Of a stretch of DNA of 64,000 nucleotides, positions 55,320 to 64,000 are shown piece after piece. This DNA comes from Rutstroemia sp. NJR-2017a BVV2 (taxonomy: Eukaryota > Ascomycota > Leotiomycetes > Helotiales > Rutstroemiaceae): the NCBI GenBank assembly GCA_002946415.1, contig NJPS01000062.1, positions 434,001 through 498,000 on the forward strand, written 5' to 3'. The notes under the pieces are model-generated. The model was given only the letters and a program-made list of their open reading frames with translations. It was not told the origin of the DNA and did not search any database. Made by a program: the position numbers and the translations under genes. Numbering within the stretch: the stretch's first letter is position 1; every line of letters starts with the position of its first letter.

Positions 55320-56010
55320 TTACCCTCACCGTATACTATGAATATATTACTACATCGTTATCAGCACATACTCACTAGCTGTACTTCGTACAAGTAAGTA
55401 ATCTAAATGCAAGAAACCCCATCTTCCCACAACACCGCAATCTTTCCCTATCCACATCCATATCCATATCTTCCCATATCCGTTTGCCGATACCCATACC
55501 CACTGTAGACATCATATTTCTAGTACTCCCTCACCAATGACTTAGTCTCTATCAATCTAACGTCAAGTGGATAAACGAAAGTCCCCGCCCCGCCCCGCAC
55601 CGCACTGCACTGTGATAAAACCAACTTAAAGCTACGAAAATCAAGCTTTGTGGCTGGGAGCAAGTGACATTTGCACTGGTTTCAAACTGGAAACTTTGGT
55701 GCTTGGATGCTACCCGTAAAAGAGAGTTTACTGTACTGTACAGAGTGGAAGCATTGACTTTGGAGGGCTGTTTCACTTTTTTTTTTTGGTGGTGTAGCGA
55801 GGGATGGATGGGAGAGGATTGTTGGGGAAAGTTGGTATATGTTTTTGGCTGTATGAGAGAGGATGGATAGGAAGGAAGGAAGAGAAAGTCAGAGGCAGAG
55901 CACGGGAAAGGAAAAGATGAATCTAGAACTACCTACCTATCCTTGACCAACCCAGCCGAGAGCTATCTGGACAAATTAAGTTATCCCAACTGATACAGTC
56001 AGTAGGCGGG

Positions 56011-56034
56011 ATGAGATGAGATGAGATGAGATGA
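56011..56034. repeat. ATGAG microsatellite
   Basis: Nearly five copies of the 5-bp unit ATGAG in the XPF to small-protein gap. Confidence 0.9.
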
Positions 56035-57341
56035 CCCTTGACCAGCGGTTAAGTTATTCAACGACTATGTTGTGTTGTGTTTACTTTGCGCTCTGTGCTT
56101 GTGTTTACTTGGTCCTTGCAACAGTTGTTTGTGCTTGGGTCTGTGTCCGTGTCAGTGTAAGTTTATTGCTCGTTACAGACTCTCCCGCAGTATCGGAAAC
56201 AAAGACGATAATGCGATGCCAATTTCGTGTATCCGCATTCTCCAATCTCCATCTCCAGAGCGACAACAAAAACCAGTTTCGCTAAGTTATTTCAATTAAC
56301 GTTACCTTTCTTTTTCTCTTCTACTCCTCATCCTCTCACCAACCCCCAAAACCAAAACATCCCCCGTCTCAGCAGCGTACCGTACTCCTCTCATCTTATA
56401 CAAATATATTATCACATTATCCCCAAGCCGGCACGAGTACAGACCGTCCAAGGGACCGTGATCCAAATAAAGTGATTTTTAGATTACCGTGTAGAATTCT
56501 TGGTCCTGGCGGAAGGATCCATCCTCGACGTCATCCCGCGGTCTCGATATAGCGGAGGAGATCGAGATCTTTCTGCAGAAGGACAAAAAAGACAGCTCAT
56601 TTGATTTCCTTGCACGGCCGGCCCGTGGTTTTGCTGTTACTATCGGGTGTATTAACTTATACGATGTGTGAGTAAGTCAGTCCCAAATAAAAACCGTTGA
56701 TGTGGCTAACCATCTCCCGATCCTCAAACCTCCTAGCTGTGGCTTGACGTAGCTTAAACACCTCCCCTCCGCCACTATTCCCCGATGTGGCATAAGGCTT
56801 AGCCCATCATGACCGAAAGCAGAAGCGCGATGCCTTGATTTCTGTTATCGGGAATTTTAGTTGTTGCATGAGTGTGTGAATGACTGGAAAATATCGATGG
56901 GACAGGGTTCGCTATGCAGGATTTGATTGAATGGGTACGGGGTGGATGAAAAGAGGGTCGGGTGGTGTGACGTCAATTTTCTCTTTCGATTTCGCGACCA
57001 GGGCAGGACAGGGCAGGAAGTGCCAATTTCGTCGAGCAGGGTCGAGCAAGGTCAATGGGGGGAAATGGGGTGTGTTTGTTGGCTAGCTGGCTGGCTACAC
57101 AGTATGGTATGGTATGACGCGCTTTGAATGATTGATCGGGGGAAAAAACAGGGAGGAGGGAGAAAGAGGTTTGTTGGAAAATTGGAATATATATGTAGGA
57201 TGGCATTCCTCTCGTTTTTTGGATTTCTTTTTCTATATCATACAATCACAATAATACATCAAATCGACTTTCGAGAAGAAGTCTATCACCACATACATCA
57301 AATCACCTCAAACACAACATACACATCTACATCTTCTAAAA

Positions 57342-57611
57342 ATGGGTGCCGTCGTCTCTTGTGTAAGTTTTGCTCCCTTCACCTCTTCTTCGAAATCAAA
57401 CTAACCCTCGCAATAGATCACAGGCATGTTCCGCGCCATCGGCGCCGGGCTCATGGCCGTTGTTAACGGAATCGCATCGATCCTCACCGGCATCATCGGC
57501 GCCATTGCCTCCTTCTTCGATATCCTGATTAGCTGCCTGACCTGTGGACGTGGTGGCAGTCGTGGACATGGTAGCACACGGAGGAGGAGCGGACGTACGA
57601 GTGTGGTCTAA
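57342..57611 (+). CDS. 71-residue putatively N-myristoylated small protein
   Basis: Exons 57342-57362 (MGAVVSC) and 57417-57611; the 54-bp intron has GTAAGT, CTAAC and ATAG. Gly2 followed by a small residue at 6 (Ser) fits N-myristoylation, and Cys7 could be palmitoylated. Residues 8-50 form an alternating Gly/Ala/Ile amphipathic or membrane-hugging segment (ITGMFRAIGAGLMAVVNGIASILTGIIGAIASFFDILISC), then LTCGRGGSRGHG and a basic end (TRRRSGRTSVV). This resembles a short, conserved ascomycete protein of unknown function that I know as hypothetical. Probably a peripheral membrane protein with both ends cytosolic (inference). A TATA-like run lies upstream and GGGGA repeats just downstream. Confidence 0.82.
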
Positions 57612-57650
57612 GGCGGGCTCTTTTTAGAGAGAGAAAGAGGAGTCTTTGAA

Positions 57651-57669
57651 GGGGAGGGGAGGGGAGGGG
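57651..57669 (+). repeat. GGGGA repeat with G-quadruplex pattern in the 3' flank
   Basis: Four runs of four G separated by single A, starting 40 nt after the stop codon of the 71-residue gene and on its sense strand, so probably in its 3' UTR. Confidence 0.85.
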
Positions 57670-58407
57670 TGGATTTTACTTTTTGTTGTTTTAATATTGA
57701 CTCGATACCCGAATTTGTGTTGGGAGGGAAGGGGAGGGAAGAGGGGGTTCATGCTAGATGTGTATAGGTTTTCGAAGATGAGTCTGCACGAGATGAAATG
57801 AGAGATGTATACCTATTTGATGATGAGAGCGGTTATGGTGGATGGGGGTTTAATGAAATTATGATACTGCTTGCTATTTACTGTTTTGATAAATGCCCAA
57901 ATTGAAAACCTAAGTATATGTGACCAATCGACCCGATTCGTACCCGGCCTCTTCGGCTTGGAAAAAACAGGCCGATTTGGGACAATATATTGAAGCTGAT
58001 TACTGCTATCGATTGAATATCTTAACTATCCTAAGATAATAAATATACTTGGGGTATTATTATCGAACAAATGTTCTAAAGGCCCTGAGATATTATAATG
58101 TTTTTGTTATCCAGATATCTTTTCCGTACTAAGAGTCTATATCTCAGATCGGCCTGTCTTTTCTATCTCGAAGAGCCTGTAAATGCACCTGCAGGGCCCG
58201 TAGCCCTGCACGTGACCAATCCCCTATATTTAAGCTCTTAAGGCCTTTAGATTCTCTTCTCTCTCTAGTTACATATTCTAAGGATTAACTTCAGTCTTTA
58301 TTCTCACTTAGTGTCACATATTTGAAGTTCTTCTATTATCCCAACGGGTATCTGAACTTATAGTCCTCGGGATAGCAATCGTGCCACACCTGGTACCGAC
58401 CGTCGCA
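57670..58407. other. intergenic upstream of the HET gene
   Basis: AT-rich from about 57880 to 58150. A perfect 8-bp inverted repeat with a 5-nt loop lies at 58190-58210 (tgcagggc/gccctgca). No coding sequence. Confidence 0.6.
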
Positions 58408-60605
58408 ATGTCTTCAGGACTCCAGCAACTCCGGAACCTCGATCACAGTCTGTCCACCTTCTTGCGCTGGGCTAGCAAGAATGGAGTAAACACCCACAAC
58501 GAAAATTTATGCATCAGCTGTTGGCTCCTTTTTGATAATTGGTATATGCGGGATAATTGGACCAACCCGCGTGTGAATGTGAGCGCAGCCGCGTCCCATC
58601 ATAGCATTGAAGCACTCGAGGCTTCAATGAAGGGTGGCTGCCCCATATGCAAACTATTGTATCAGAGTCTTTCGAGCGAATTGGTTCACACCCTGGATAA
58701 CACCCAGCAAAAAGAGAGGAGTAAAGTGTATGTAAGCCCAACTACCACGGATGGGTTGTACCAGGTTGAGATGAGGTTTCCGTTCTCAGAAGTGACTGGG
58801 ATTGGTGACGTTGCCCAAATCTACCTACATGAATGTGATGGTGCGCTATAGCTACTATTTCAATGCGAGCCCAAGCTTACCTGTCTGACCTAGACCCAAG
58901 TGTGGAACCGCACGAAGTTGCTTTGAAGACCGATTCTGAAGAATGTTGGGCACTCGCAGCACAGTGGCTTAAAAAATGCTGTTCTGAACATCAGGGCTGT
59001 GCCAAAGAATATACAGATCGTCTACTACCGAGTCGCCTGATTGATGTAGGTAGCAAGGATGAGGAGATACGCCTGATAGAAACAGCTGAGCTGTTGACAA
59101 GTATACAATATCTTACTTTAAGTCATTGTTGGGGTGGTATAAAGTTTAGAAACCTCACCACTGCTAACTATGCCAATCTTCTCAAGTGCATATCGGTGAA
59201 AGATGGGTTTCTAACGAAGACATTCCAAGACGCAATTCATGTCGTCAGGCGTTTAGGGTTCCGATATATCTGGATTGATTCTTTATGCATCATACAGAAC
59301 AGCCTAGATGACTGGGAAGAACAATCCTCCGTAATGGGAAGGATCTATGGTGGTTCGGTCCTAAACCTCGCGGCTATGGCTGCTGTGGACGGTAATGGCG
59401 GTTGTTTCTTTACACGGGATGCAGAGCCGGTTGCTAGGCACAAAGTTTGGGTTCGAACGATGGCATTTAAGGGTCGATATAAACTATGGAATTGTGATGG
59501 AATACATTTCTGGGCGGGAGCGACTAACGAGAATGTACTTAAGCGCCGTGCTTGGGTTTATCAGGAAACAGTTCTTGCCCCGCGAACATTGTACTTCGGC
59601 AGGTCACAACTTGCATGGGCGTGTCGGGATCTAGGCGCTTGTGAGGCTTTCCCACTCACAGTTGGCTCGTGTTATAGTAGGGATGCTAAAATTTTAGCTT
59701 CAATGGCCGATCAAGATCTTTACTCTTGTTGGAGTGAGGTAGTATATTCGTACTCACATCGCCAGCTGTCATTCGGGAAAGACAAACTCATTGCTTTATC
59801 TGGTATTTCACGTATCGTTGCGGCGCATTTTAAAGTATCATATATGGCAGGACTGTGGAAGGAAGATATTGCTAAACATCTCCTATGGTATACTTTTGGG
59901 AATCTTCAACAACGGCCTGAGGATTATCAGGCTCCTTCTTGGTCATGGGCTGCCTTACAGAGTGGTGCAGTATATGCATTAATGAATTTCGAGGTCGTGG
60001 CCAGTGTTCTTCTGGTCGTTGAAGATGTCTCAGTACACCTAAGCACAAGCGATGAATACGGCCAGGTTAGTGATGGGTTCCTGCGTATTACATGTCGAGC
60101 TCCTATACGCGGACTCGCACTCTATCGAAAAGTACCTATATATGCAGCGGACGAACCAAATTGGTTCACAGTGGACTTCGGCGGCGAGAAATTTCCCTTG
60201 CTGCTCTATCCAGATACTGCTGATATTCGACTCGAGGAAGAATATTTCTATCTGCCGGTGATGGAGACAAAGCCATCTCCGCCCAGAACGGTCGAAAGAA
60301 ATGTCAAAAATCTAATGTCGAAAGTAAGGGACAATGTGTTTGGAGACTTGCAAATGCACGGCATAATCCTGAGATGTATTAGCCGTGGCAAATTCGCACG
60401 GGTTGGCTACTTCGAATTATATGGAAGAAATTGGTATGGGAGCATCGAAGAGAAGTTCAAGGCTCTCTGGATGAAACCGCGGGACAATTCTTTACGGAAC
60501 AGAGAAAGGCCGCGAAATGTAGAGCAAGATGATGCGCGGGATTTTGGCAATCCTACTGCGAGGGACAAGCAAGATTGTGCATTTTACAATATCACTATTG
60601 TCTGA
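58408..60605 (+). CDS. HET-domain (heterokaryon incompatibility) protein
   Basis: Exons 58408-58804 and 58852-60605 give 716 residues. The 47-bp intron (GTGACG donor, TATAG acceptor) is inferred because read-through stops at TAG 58849, while splicing G+CT restores the frame. The Cys-containing N-terminal part (NLCISCWLLF, GCPICKLLYQSL) is typical of these proteins. The HET domain is about 215-370: YLTLSHCWGG, TFQDAIHVVRRLGFRYIWIDSLCIIQNSLDDWEEQSSVMGRIY, then NVLKRRAWVYQETVLAPRTLYFGRSQLAWAC and the conserved YQAPSWSWAAL. Known of the family: HET domains trigger non-self recognition cell death when active; partners here are unknown. It is the intact counterpart of the decayed HET gene at 28.5-30.8 kb, though only moderately similar. 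Confidence 0.87.
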
Positions 60606-61104
60606 TATATCGGTATAGCTAGTGCTATTAGCTAGTAGTTTTACTTTCAAAGATGATATATATATATATAACTCCCAACAAAAGCTTGGAATTCTAGATA
60701 CAAAAAGGATAACAACTAATTATTTATTTCCATCTACATGTGGGTTCGATATATCAAATTCGTGCGCCTTCGGCAATGTAGTCATCTCACTCGACTTGTC
60801 AGATCTTTCACCACATATATTTGCCTATACAAGCCTATAACGTCAACAAAAAGCTTCAACTTGGCCATGATATTGTTTGGCATTATAGCTTCGAGTTTCT
60901 TCCAAGCCAAATTGAGACTGTCGCGCTCATATTCGGCTGGCCACCATGAGTTCTCTGGCTCCGAACTGCCTGTATCCTGGCTGGGATCAAGTGAGTTGCG
61001 TCCATACACACCACGCACCACTCACCCACTCGCTCGCTCGCTCACCACGTCTTTCTCTTCATACATATATCCATACATCGATCCATCATCCATCCATCCC
61101 CTTC
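60606..61104. other. intergenic, convergent HET / SRP receptor 3' ends
   Basis: Holds a TA microsatellite (60656-60671), CGCT repeats (about 61030-61043) and CCAT repeats (about 61076-61098). No gene. Confidence 0.6.
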
Positions 61105-63265
61105 CTAATTCCCCGCCATCAACTTCTCCACCGCCCACTTCACGCTCAAATTTCTTAAATCACTATAATGCTGACCCACTCCCACAAACAACACCGGGAC
61201 ATTCGTCGCATGTACCATACTAACCAACGTACCCACCATATCGCCCACAGTATCACACTTGGAGATAATAAAGCCATCCAAGGATCTCCCCGCGCCAAAC
61301 GCCGCGTTAAAGTTCCTCGCCTGCGCCACCGAATCCGTGCCGACGAGCGCTTCCCCAACCATAAGAATCTTATCCGGCTGCGCGAACTTCGCGAATTTTT
61401 CCAGCGATGACATGAGGCGCTGATCGTTGTGGCGACGACCAGCTGTGTCGATGAGCACGACGTCGTAGCCTTCTTGGGCGGCGAAGGCGACCGAGTCTTT
61501 GGCGACGTTGGCGGCGTCTTTGCCGTAGCCTTTTTGGTAGAGCTCGACTTGGCCGCCCTCTCGCGCGGTGAGCTCTTTCAGATTGCGCACGTGCACCGCG
61601 AGTTGCTCGACGGCGCCGGAGCGGAAGGTGTCGCAGGCTACGATGAGGACTTTGTATTTGTTTTGCAGGAGGAAGAAACAGATTTTGGAGAGGTTGGTGG
61701 ATTTACCGACGCCGTTGACTCCGACGATGGACATGACGTATGGTCGTTTCTTCTTTAGTGATAACGCGGGAGGTGAGGTGACTGCGTCGATTTCTCGAAG
61801 CAGATCGAGGGAAGAGGTTGGTGTAAGTATCTTCCTGAGTGAGGACTCCATGGCTGTTTGGATCTTGGCTTGAACACCTTTGAACTGTTAGCAATGCAGA
61901 GGACCGCTGGGAACGAAATAAACATACTCTCAAAACTTCCCGTCTTCACCCCTATTAATTCTCGCTCCACACCCTCGCATAATCTCATAGCCGCTTCCCG
62001 GGCCACGTTCTTTCTCAACAAATGATCCTCCATACCCTTCATTGCCTTATCGAGGTCTTCCTTTGTGAGTGTCTTCCCTCCCACAACATTTCTGAATAAT
62101 CCTCCAATAGCACTTATACTAGATCCCACTAAACCAGTAGAAGTCGCAGCACTTTCGGCTTTCTTAGCATTCGCCGACGACAAAATAGAATGAACCTCAT
62201 CGTCAAGGTCTTTCAGCACAAACTGGCCCTTTCCAGTCTTCGAACCCCATGATGTTTGCTCAACTTCATCTACAGCTCCTGGCCGACCCTCATCTTCTCC
62301 TGACGTGGCCCCATTGGCTGGTGCAGAATAATCAAGTGGGGTATCACTATCCTCATCTGCAAGTCCATCGGCGTCCCACTTTCTTCCCTTCTTTGCTGTA
62401 GATTTGGCACTCCTGGATTTCTTGTGTGACTCATCCCCGGAGGAAACATATGTAGGCGTCTGGGCTGCTTTCCTAGCTCTTCGGGATACCTTGCCACCGG
62501 GTCCCCCTTTCGCAGTCAATATATGATTCGCAGGTGTGCTTGGTCGAGAGCTGGGTGTGCCAAGCGGTGTTGATTCAGGTGAGGTGAAGTCCTTCACATT
62601 ATTCTTGGATTGTCCTAGAAACTCTTTAGCTATTATTCTGCCAAAAAAAAAAAAAACCATTGGCGCATACCTCTTGAGAGCAGTCCAGGTAATGGAGGCG
62701 GCTCATCATCCGAAGTCACCGCGACAGAGCGTGGTGCTTCCGCAACCAAGGCAGTAGCTTCTGCGACTCTAGCATCCTGGTTCAAGGCGGTCTTCTCCAG
62801 TTCTCGTACTTGCTGGTCGAAGTATTCGTCAAAAGGACACTCGACAATTGTAGTATTTGGCTTCCGCAGCTCATCTCCATAGAGGTCCACGAAAATAGTC
62901 TTGACATTATCCACCAGCTTGTCTATCCATGAAAGGTGTAACAGCGATCGATATACAGCCTGCGGATAATGTGAGTTATATGAGTAGTGAGGATTGGCTT
63001 TGCGACAGGAAGCATTGTTATCACATACCACAAATATCAGACCCAATTCCTTGCAAGTTGTCCATTTCAGTGTGTGCTGGTCGTGTCTGTATGGAGGATT
63101 CTTTGCGGCAGATACATCGTCTGCGACTCCTGCGCCGGGAAGTGTCCGTTCTTCAATGAAGACATTTGTTATAAGACTGTTAATAACTGCAGGGCTGACC
63201 GGGGAGAACTGTTTCGACCACACTACCACCCCCGAAGTCGTAAGGATTTCAAAAGTATCTAACAT
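61105..63265 (-). CDS. SRP101: signal recognition particle receptor subunit alpha
   Basis: ER-bound GTPase that docks the SRP-ribosome complex. Exons 63029-63265, 62671-62959, 61928-62629 and 61105-61877 give 666 residues. The SRX longin domain (MLDTFEILTTSGVVVWSKQF, LSWIDKLVDNVKTIFVDLYGDEL) binds the beta subunit; a charged linker follows (KKSRSAKSTAKKGRKWDADG), then the NG domain with GVNGVGKSTNLSKI (G1), DTFRSGAVEQL, IDTAGRRHN and SKCD. Two acceptors are unusual: AATAG at 62630 after a 41-bp intron holding a T14 run, and CAAAG at 61878; in both cases the nearer CAG breaks the frame. The joined texts LLSRAKEFLGQ and SFESVQAKIQTAM match the family. It shares a 377-bp promoter with YIF1. Confidence 0.94.
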
Positions 63266-63642
63266 CTTGAAAACACGAAAAGAGATGTTATCGTATGTGC
63301 AACTTTTGCAGATTGGAACCCTTCCTGTCTTTACACAGGATTCAAAGGGGTTAAGTGGATTCTAGATTTCGATCTGGACAACTTTCCAAGCTTCTTTGAA
63401 AAATACGCGGGCGCATTTCGACATCACCGATAAGATAAAGTATTCCTTTAAAGCAGCCGCGATAATTTATTAAGCGGCCATCCAAAATCGACCTCCCATG
63501 CTGAATGGAAATGTGTTCGACCTGAGCGCGATCCTATCATTTCCGTACAACAGCTATTTCCACCTCCCGCCTTCTTGCTACTAATTCCAAAACCCTCCCA
63601 TCCGACAGACGCACCATCTCCATATCCATACGAACTTTCAAA
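63266..63642. promoter_or_regulatory. bidirectional promoter region SRP101 / YIF1
   Basis: 377 bp between two divergent start codons, the only space for both promoters. No ORF with resemblance to a family. Confidence 0.6.
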
Positions 63643-64000
63643 ATGCAACGAAACAACTTCGGGAACTTCCCACCCGCCAACTCCCCCCCTCTCCACCACC
63701 CCGTCCCTCAACACGTCTCGACCGTTCCCCAGCTACGCTCACCACCTCCTCCCGCTCCGCAACATCAACCGCAGACCGGTTATGGAAATCCGTATCAGCC
63801 GCAAGGTCCTGGGGGCGCCGGCGCATTCGGCGCATATGGTGGTTTTATAAATGATCCTACGGCGCAAATGGGTTTCCAGGTTGGACAGACGGCGTTGAAG
63901 CATGGGACGGAATATGTCGAACAGAATGTTAGTCGAGGGAGTTCTGGAAGATTATGGGATGATGTCTGACTGACTGTGGGATAGTTCAATCGATATGTTA
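63643..64000 (+). CDS. YIF1: YIF1 family ER-Golgi transport membrane protein, 5' part only
   Basis: Runs off the right edge. Exon 1 63643-63927 gives 95 residues; intron 63928-63984; exon 2 begins 63985 with FNRYV. Pro/Gln-rich cytosolic N-terminus (SPPPPAPQHQPQTGYGNPYQPQGPG) followed by the family signature GFINDPTAQMGFQVGQTALKHGTEYVEQN-FNRYV. Yif1 with Yip1 and Yos1 works in COPII vesicle fusion with the Golgi; the transmembrane domains would lie beyond the window. Confidence 0.93.

Larger units (their letters stand above)
55100..57341. other. long intergenic region with microsatellites
   Basis: About 2.2 kb, the longest gap. Contains CCTA repeats (55301-55319), GGAA runs (about 55870-55885), ATGAG repeats (56011-56034), GT-rich ORFs (56031-56299) and a TATA-like tatatat at 57188-57194, about 150 bp before the next gene. 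No supportable coding sequence or structural RNA. Confidence 0.6.

Noticed and set aside
58381..58407. Upstream extension of the HET gene frame to 58381
   Set aside because: The extra codons begin with GTG, not ATG; the first ATG in frame is 58408.
58805..58851. Frameshift mutation in the intact HET gene
   Set aside because: A short GT-AG intron restores the frame exactly, so a mutation need not be assumed.

Overview
The window is a gene-dense stretch of a nuclear fungal chromosome. Short introns (about 41-260 bp, GTANGT-type donors, CTAAC/CTAAT branch sites), fungal-only families (HET domain, Zn2Cys6 factors, fungal F-box proteins, NmrA-like proteins) and the protein sequences point to a filamentous ascomycete (Pezizomycotina). 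Leotiomycetes is my best guess, but that is inference from resemblance, not a database search. I support 30 protein-coding genes or pseudogenes, most with splice models whose exon lengths add up to whole codons. I found no rRNA, tRNA, CRISPR array or intact transposon.

Layout. 1-6.1 kb, minus strand: EFR3 (cut by the left edge), a peroxisomal acyl-CoA thioesterase and a peroxisomal very-long-chain acyl-CoA synthetase; the last two both end in a PTS1-like tripeptide. 6.1-7.9 kb: empty. 7.9-11.3 kb, plus strand: housekeeping run of ribosomal protein L14, NAC-alpha (EGD2) and ATP synthase subunit d (ATP7). 11.6-15.9 kb: an esterase-like alpha/beta hydrolase and two divergent F-box-like genes. 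16.1-27.9 kb: MRS2 magnesium channel, an eight-exon UNC93-like membrane protein, an MSC7-type aldehyde dehydrogenase, a HhH-GPD DNA glycosylase and an NmrA-like oxidoreductase. 28.4-34 kb: accessory zone with a decayed HET gene, a secreted intradiol dioxygenase and an orphan membrane ORF. 34.2-43.6 kb: ADE4, a 1118-residue Zn2Cys6-type regulator, an orphan gene and a short-chain dehydrogenase. 44.3-55.1 kb: CHS5 (exomer), an unknown gene, eIF1A, WASP/LAS17, a small stress-type protein and the XPF/RAD1 nuclease. 55.1-60.6 kb: a 2.2 kb gap, a 71-residue putatively myristoylated protein and an intact HET gene. 61.1-64 kb: SRP receptor alpha and, divergently, YIF1 (cut by the right edge).

How genes fit together. 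The adjacent thioesterase and acyl-CoA synthetase act on opposite sides of the same acyl-CoA pool. L14, NAC-alpha and eIF1A all serve translation. CHS5, LAS17, SRP receptor alpha, YIF1 and EFR3 belong to secretion, actin or plasma-membrane lipid control. The DNA repair genes (XPF, HhH-GPD glycosylase) are far apart. I see no biosynthetic cluster and no clear new multi-gene system. The most unusual signals are local: a 100-bp tandem duplication next to the EFR3 start, a HET pseudogene with transition-type stop codons beside a living HET gene elsewhere, a GC-AG intron in EGD2, a glycosylase lacking a complete iron-sulfur motif and carrying a possible dual-targeting N-terminus, and a G-quadruplex-type repeat after the small myristoylated protein.
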